From positions 301,074 to 365,073 of the forward strand of contig NZ_SLWN01000010.1 in assembly GCF_004342025.1 (NCBI RefSeq): a stretch of DNA of 64,000 nucleotides. The letters run 5' to 3'. Position 1 is the stretch's first letter, and each line of letters begins with the position of its first letter. The translations under genes were made by a program, and so were the position numbers. The notes beneath the pieces are model-generated. The model made no database searches and was not told the DNA's origin. It was given only the letters and a program-made list of their open reading frames with translations. The DNA comes from Kribbella steppae. Its GTDB lineage: Bacteria > Actinomycetota > Actinomycetes > Propionibacteriales > Kribbellaceae. Positions 61,217 through 64,000 of the stretch are shown piece by piece.

Positions 61217-62041
61217 ATGCCTACCGTACTTACTACCTCGGCTTTCGACGGACAATTCCCAGCTGAGGTCTACCCCGTCATTCTGAACGCGATTGCCGGG
61301 GGAAACCCCTTCGCACAGTCCCTCACCCGGTGGGACTCGGGCCAGACCGACTCGGTCTTCCGCACCATCACCGGCATGTCCGGCGCGGCGTGGATCAACG
61401 AGGGTGACGTGAAGCCCACCGTGGAGATCCAGACCGAAGGCGTGCTGGTGAAGGCCGAGGAGTTGGCCGGCATCCCGATGCTGTCGGACCGAATGATCCG
61501 CGACTCCCGCACCGACATCGTGTCCGAGGTCCAGCGGGTCATGCGGGAGTTCTTCGCCCGCCGCCTCGATGACGGCCTCCTGCACGGCGACGGCGCACCG
61601 CCGAACCCCAAGGGCGTGTTCTCCGTCGCCCCGGACGCGGCGGCCGGTGAGAGCCTGTGGGACGCCGTGACGGTAGCTAAGGGCGAGATTGTGGCCGCTG
61701 GCGGTACGCCGACGACCCTGGCGCTCGACCCCGTGGCCGTGGTCCAGGAGGAGGGCCGGATCGACGCCAACGGCTACCCGGTCTACCGCGACGGCCTGAC
61801 CCGGTACAACGGCCTGGACGTGGTGGCAGTCCCGGCGCTGGCAGCTGGTGAGGCGATGGTGTACGACCGGTCCGAGGTGTTCTGGGTGGTGGCCGAGGAC
61901 TTCACCATCACACCGAGCCGGGACTACGCACCGGCCTATGAGCGGGACTCGGTGGCCCTTCGGACCTCCGGCCAGTTCGGGGTCGGTGTCCCGAACCCGA
62001 CGAAGGCGATCCGCCAGGTGACGGTGACGCCTGCGCCGTAG
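61217..62041 (+). CDS. HK97-type phage major capsid protein
   Basis: The product is 274 residues. It matches the phage capsid family: N-terminal P-A-E-V-Y-P-V-I-L-N-A-I-A-G-G-N-P-F, then AWINEGDVKPTVEIQTEGVLVKAEELAGIPMLSDRMIRDS (E-loop and spine helix region), EFFARRLDDGLLHGDG, A-domain segment D-P-V-A-V-V-Q-E-E-G-R-I-D-A-N-G and a final YDRSEVFWVVAEDFTITPSRDY. No N-terminal scaffold (delta) domain is seen. No portal, protease, terminase or tail genes are nearby, which is unusual. The gene is followed by a strong terminator. Confidence 0.88.
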   Translation: MPTVLTTSAFDGQFPAEVYPVILNAIAGGNPFAQSLTRWDSGQTDSVFRTITGMSGAAWINEGDVKPTVEIQTEGVLVKAEELAGIPMLSDRMIRDSRTDIVSEVQRVMREFFARRLDDGLLHGDGAPPNPKGVFSVAPDAAAGESLWDAVTVAKGEIVAAGGTPTTLALDPVAVVQEEGRIDANGYPVYRDGLTRYNGLDVVAVPALAAGEAMVYDRSEVFWVVAEDFTITPSRDYAPAYERDSVALRTSGQFGVGVPNPTKAIRQVTVTPAP

Positions 62042-62049
62042 ACGGCACG

Positions 62050-62083
62050 TGCCCCCGGTCCCAGGAGGTCGGGACCGGGGGCA
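62050..62083. terminator. Strong terminator after the capsid gene
   Basis: TGCCCCCGGTCCC (62050-62062) pairs over 13 bp with GGGACCGGGGGCA (62071-62083), eight-base loop. It ends the capsid transcript. Confidence 0.85.
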
Positions 62084-62106
62084 GGCTGCGCTCCCCTCGC
62101 GAGGGC

Positions 62107-62132
62107 TTGGAGGGAACGACCGGCGCGGGCTC
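62107..62132. repeat. 26-bp direct repeat, copy 1
   Basis: Shares 23 of 26 bases with 62728-62753, including a common 16-base core CGACCGGCGCGGGCTC. The two copies enclose a minus-strand gene and its control region. Confidence 0.6.
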
Positions 62133-62139
62133 TATCGGG

Positions 62140-62604
62140 CTACGAGCCAACTGCGTCGGTGCGGGTAATCTCGGCCAGCGCGAGTGCGGCGCGGAGGTGG
62201 TCCTCCGTCAGCAGGTAGACGGTGTAGGCCCACCCCAGCTCCTTGTCGGACTCGGACGTCGGGTTGATGCAGGACTCGGCGGCTGCCGGGATTTTCCGTC
62301 CATCCTGAATCCGGAACAGGGTCCGACCGGACGTGTAGACGTAGATCATCGGGGTGCTGCCGAGCCGCAGCGTGACGCGATCCGACTTCTCCTGCACGTG
62401 TGAGGTGAAGCCGTACTTGGCCTTGGCCTGCTTGATGAACGAGACCATGTGCGGGCGGCGGGACGGCTCGTTGCCGTGCCCCAGGACGTAGGTCTCGTAG
62501 TCCGGTGTGTCGCCGTTGGCGGCCGGTGCGTCGGCCGTGAGTCCGAGCAGCGCACGTACCTTCGCGACGTCCTCGGCGTTGTCGGTGTCGAATTCGATCC
62601 TCAT
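62140..62604 (-). CDS. Hypothetical protein of the bracketed cassette, 154 aa
   Basis: Unrecognised. N-terminal 25 residues are acidic-helical (E-F-D-T-D-N-A-E-D-V-A-K-V-R-A-L-L-G). A beta-rich middle follows (A-K-Y-G-F-T-S-H-V-Q-E-K-S-D-R-V-T-L-R-L-G, then M-I-Y-V-Y-T-S-G-R-T-L-F-R-I), ending with W-A-Y-T-V-Y-L-L. GGGGAGGAC precedes ATG 62604. It is transcribed against the capsid string and enclosed by direct repeats. Confidence 0.65.
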   Translation of the reverse strand: MRIEFDTDNAEDVAKVRALLGLTADAPAANGDTPDYETYVLGHGNEPSRRPHMVSFIKQAKAKYGFTSHVQEKSDRVTLRLGSTPMIYVYTSGRTLFRIQDGRKIPAAAESCINPTSESDKELGWAYTVYLLTEDHLRAALALAEITRTDAVGS

Positions 62605-62618
62605 GGTGTCCTCCCCTG

Positions 62619-62666
62619 ATGTATCCCGGCAGAATCCGGTGATTTCCTGACAAGGATGGGATACAT
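62619..62666. promoter_or_regulatory. Inverted repeat in the upstream region of the cassette gene
   Basis: ATGTATCCC (62619-62627) and GGGATACAT (62658-62666) are exact inverses separated by 30 bases, immediately upstream of the cassette gene. A likely repressor-binding pair. Confidence 0.5.
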
Positions 62667-62727
62667 GGGGGATAGATGTCAAATAGACGCGATTTCAGGT
62701 CGGACTCACGTCCACGACATCGGAAAA

Positions 62728-62753
62728 TTGGAAGGCGCGACCGGCGCGGGCTC
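62728..62753. repeat. 26-bp direct repeat, copy 2
   Basis: Counterpart of 62107-62132. Confidence 0.6.
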
Positions 62754-62783
62754 AGGGGACTGCCAGCACGCCAGCCGCGCCGC

Positions 62784-63116
62784 CTATACCGGGCCTACCC
62801 CGTGGTTGGGTCCGGAGTCCAGTGAGCGGGCAGCCGACGAAAGCCCATGACAGGAAGGGGTTTCGCCGGTCTGGTCCTCGGCATCGAACGGGTCCGAGTC
62901 GAACCAGCGAACGTCCGAGGCCCCGAGGTGTCCGTGGACCTCAAGCAGATCGGCGATGCTGGGCCAGAACACCAGGCTTGGGAACTTGCCGAGCCACTTG
63001 AGTGCGATCCATTGCTGGCCGCGTTCGTCGGGCGGGAACTCGATCCCGAGTGCGACGACGCCCGTGCCGCTCACACCTGAAGGGTCGCGATATCGGTACA
63101 ACTCGAACCTGCGCAT
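62784..63116 (-). CDS. Hypothetical protein, about 110 aa
   Basis: Unrecognised. Starts M-R-R-F-E-L-Y-R-Y-R-D-P-S-G-V-S-G-T-G-V-V (strand-turn-strand), then W-I-A-L-K-W-L-G-K-F-P-S and H-G-H-L-G-A-S-D-V-R-W-F-D. This kind of small protein is seen in actinobacterial elements. An earlier GTG at 63164 would add 16 residues. It is divergent from the gntR gene. Confidence 0.6.
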   Translation of the reverse strand: MRRFELYRYRDPSGVSGTGVVALGIEFPPDERGQQWIALKWLGKFPSLVFWPSIADLLEVHGHLGASDVRWFDSDPFDAEDQTGETPSCHGLSSAARSLDSGPNHGVGPV

Positions 63117-63167
63117 CAGCACATCACCAGCCGTCCACGCATTGCAGAACCCCGCTCTCACCATTAG

Positions 63168-63187
63168 TGGTCATGTTGTCATGACCA
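63168..63187. promoter_or_regulatory. Operator-like palindrome before the gntR gene
   Basis: TGGTCATG and CATGACCA are exact inverses around TTGT. It lies between the divergent unknown gene and gntR, the place expected for a GntR-type operator. Confidence 0.55.
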
Positions 63188-63297
63188 GTTAAGAGTATGC
63201 GGAGTCGCGCTCTGCCGGTCAACGGTTCACGCCGCGAAGATGTAAGACTGGTCGGAATGGCAGGACGACATAACAAGACTCAAGGTGTGATGCGCTG

Positions 63298-63960
63298 GTG
63301 AGGATCGACCAGGTGAGCGGCATCCCCGCCTACCGCCAGGTCGCCACGGATCTTCGCGACAAGATCAACTCGGGCGACTATGCGCCCGGTGCCAAGCTGC
63401 CGTCTGAGCGCGTATTGACCGAGGACTACGGGGTGTCCCGGATCACCATTCGGGAGGCGATCGGCCTTCTCCGTTCCGAGGGCCTTGTGGAGCCGAAGCA
63501 GGGCAAGGGGCTGTTCGTCCGTAACCCTCCTTCAGTGCGAAGGCAGAGCAGCACCCGGCTTGGTCGCAAGGCACGTCAGGAGAACCGCGCCGCCTTCCAG
63601 GGCGACGCGGAAGCGAGCGGCTTCCGCCCGGAGGTGGAGACGACAGTCCGGACCGAGCCAGCCTCCGACGACCACGGCGAAGCGCTCGGCGTACCTCCGG
63701 GAACCGAGCTGCTCGTGCGAGAGCGGATCATGAAGGCCGACGGCGTGACGGTCCAGCTGTCGACGTCCCGGCTGCCGCGCGAGCTGACTCGCGGGACGGC
63801 GATCGAGGACGAGAATCCCGGCCCGGGTGGCATCCACCAGCGTCTCGAGGACGCCGGGGTCAGGCTCGACCGCTTCACCGAGGCCGTGATCACCCGCATG
63901 CCTAATACGACAGCCGGACTTCGTGATCCTCATGGTGTGCGGGCTTGTCGGCGTTGGTAG
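63298..63960 (+). pseudogene. GntR-family repressor, C-terminally truncated
   Basis: The product would be 220 residues, shorter than the usual 240-250. The winged helix is intact (VSGIPAYRQVATDLRDKI, then GAKLPSERVLTEDYGVSRITIREAIGLLRSEGLV). The UTRA ligand domain begins properly (G-V-P-P-G-T-E-L-L-V-R-E-R-I) but stops being like the family after E-A-V-I-T-R-M-P near 63902, where it meets a minus-strand coding end. It resembles KorSA-type repressors of actinobacterial integrative elements. The truncation point looks like an insertion edge. Confidence 0.75.
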
Positions 63961-64000
63961 TGGCTGGTTCGGGCGCGGTGTTGGTGTCGGCGTCTTCTGA
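63902..64000 (-). CDS. 3' end of an unidentified gene at the window edge
   Basis: On the minus strand the frame reads in from the right edge: S-E-D-A-D-T-N-T-A-P-E-P, then A-D-K-P-A-H-H-E-D-H-E-V-R-L-S-Y and stop. It is a hydrophilic C-terminus. The position at the break of the gntR gene suggests a mobile-element gene, but the family is not recognised. Confidence 0.4.
   Translation of the reverse strand, partial: SEDADTNTAPEPATTNADKPAHHEDHEVRLSY

Noticed and set aside
1..64000. CRISPR array or rRNA genes
   Set aside because: No regularly spaced repeats or conserved rRNA segments were seen anywhere in the window.

Overview
The window is high-GC actinobacterial DNA. Gene content and style (many ATGA/GTGA gene overlaps, GTG starts, TACG-rich coding sequence, ECF42-type sigma factors paired with DGPF proteins, DUF1707, PadR, DUF2993, secreted S1 and S8 peptidases) fit Propionibacteriales, most likely Kribbella or a close relative. 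This is inferred from style and gene families, since no rRNA or intact tRNA is present.

Region 1 (1-17,600) is ordinary accessory chromosome. It holds small enzymes and regulators: a DGPF/YCII protein, VOC proteins, a short-form adenylate kinase, a hemerythrin-like protein, a lipoate ligase with a swapped domain order, PhzF, RibD-C-type reductases, DUF1707 with PadR, an XRE regulator with an aldo/keto reductase, a DUF2993 protein, an epimerase/TetR divergon, a CMD protein and a SulP transporter. It also holds decayed remnants of an intradiol dioxygenase and an O-methyltransferase. A DGPF + ECF42 sigma operon lies at 15.2-16.8 kb and a second at 29.5-31.1 kb. Four sites share a promoter-like arrangement TGTC(G/A)(G/A)-N17-CG(T/A)(A/C). 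They precede both DGPF-sigma operons and two RibD-C-type reductase genes, suggesting one local ECF42 regulon.

Region 2 (17,700-39,998) carries a P-loop kinase, two DUF2252 + ClC channel modules (18.4-21.5 kb, and 33.2-38.1 kb with an aquaporin and an unknown protein between), a TetR/MFS divergon, two alpha/beta hydrolases, a TPR-LuxR regulator, secreted subtilisin-like and streptogrisin-like peptidases (the latter followed by a frameshifted ricin-type lectin), and a phosphoesterase. A 107-bp relic of an arylsulfatase gene sits at 36.3 kb.

Region 3 (40,200-49,700) is a mosaic. It has a frameshifted and truncated gene joined to the 5' end of a DUF1254 gene copy, then a tight five-gene minus-strand operon (unknown protein, DUF4331, Dyp peroxidase, enoyl-CoA hydratase/isomerase, sulfite-oxidase-like enzyme), a membrane protein and a large arylsulfatase.

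Region 4 (49,800-64,000) is mobile or island DNA. Two direct repeats about 7 kb apart each contain an IS481-type transposase C-terminus, a hairpin with a conserved loop, a GATGTC palindrome and the 3' half of a tRNA-Arg(CCT)-like gene. The segment between them carries an X-Pro peptidase, GNAT, DinB, DUF1254 and GAP-family genes. To the right lie an IS110 recombinase and a compact phage-like element: excisionase-type HTH, overlapping small genes, a winged-helix protein, a lone HK97-type major capsid gene with a strong terminator, two opposite-strand unknown genes (one bracketed by 26-bp direct repeats) and a GntR repressor truncated by another gene at the window edge. No terminase, portal, tail or integrase is seen, so this may be a capsid-encoding satellite or a decayed prophage. 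It is the most interesting part of the window.
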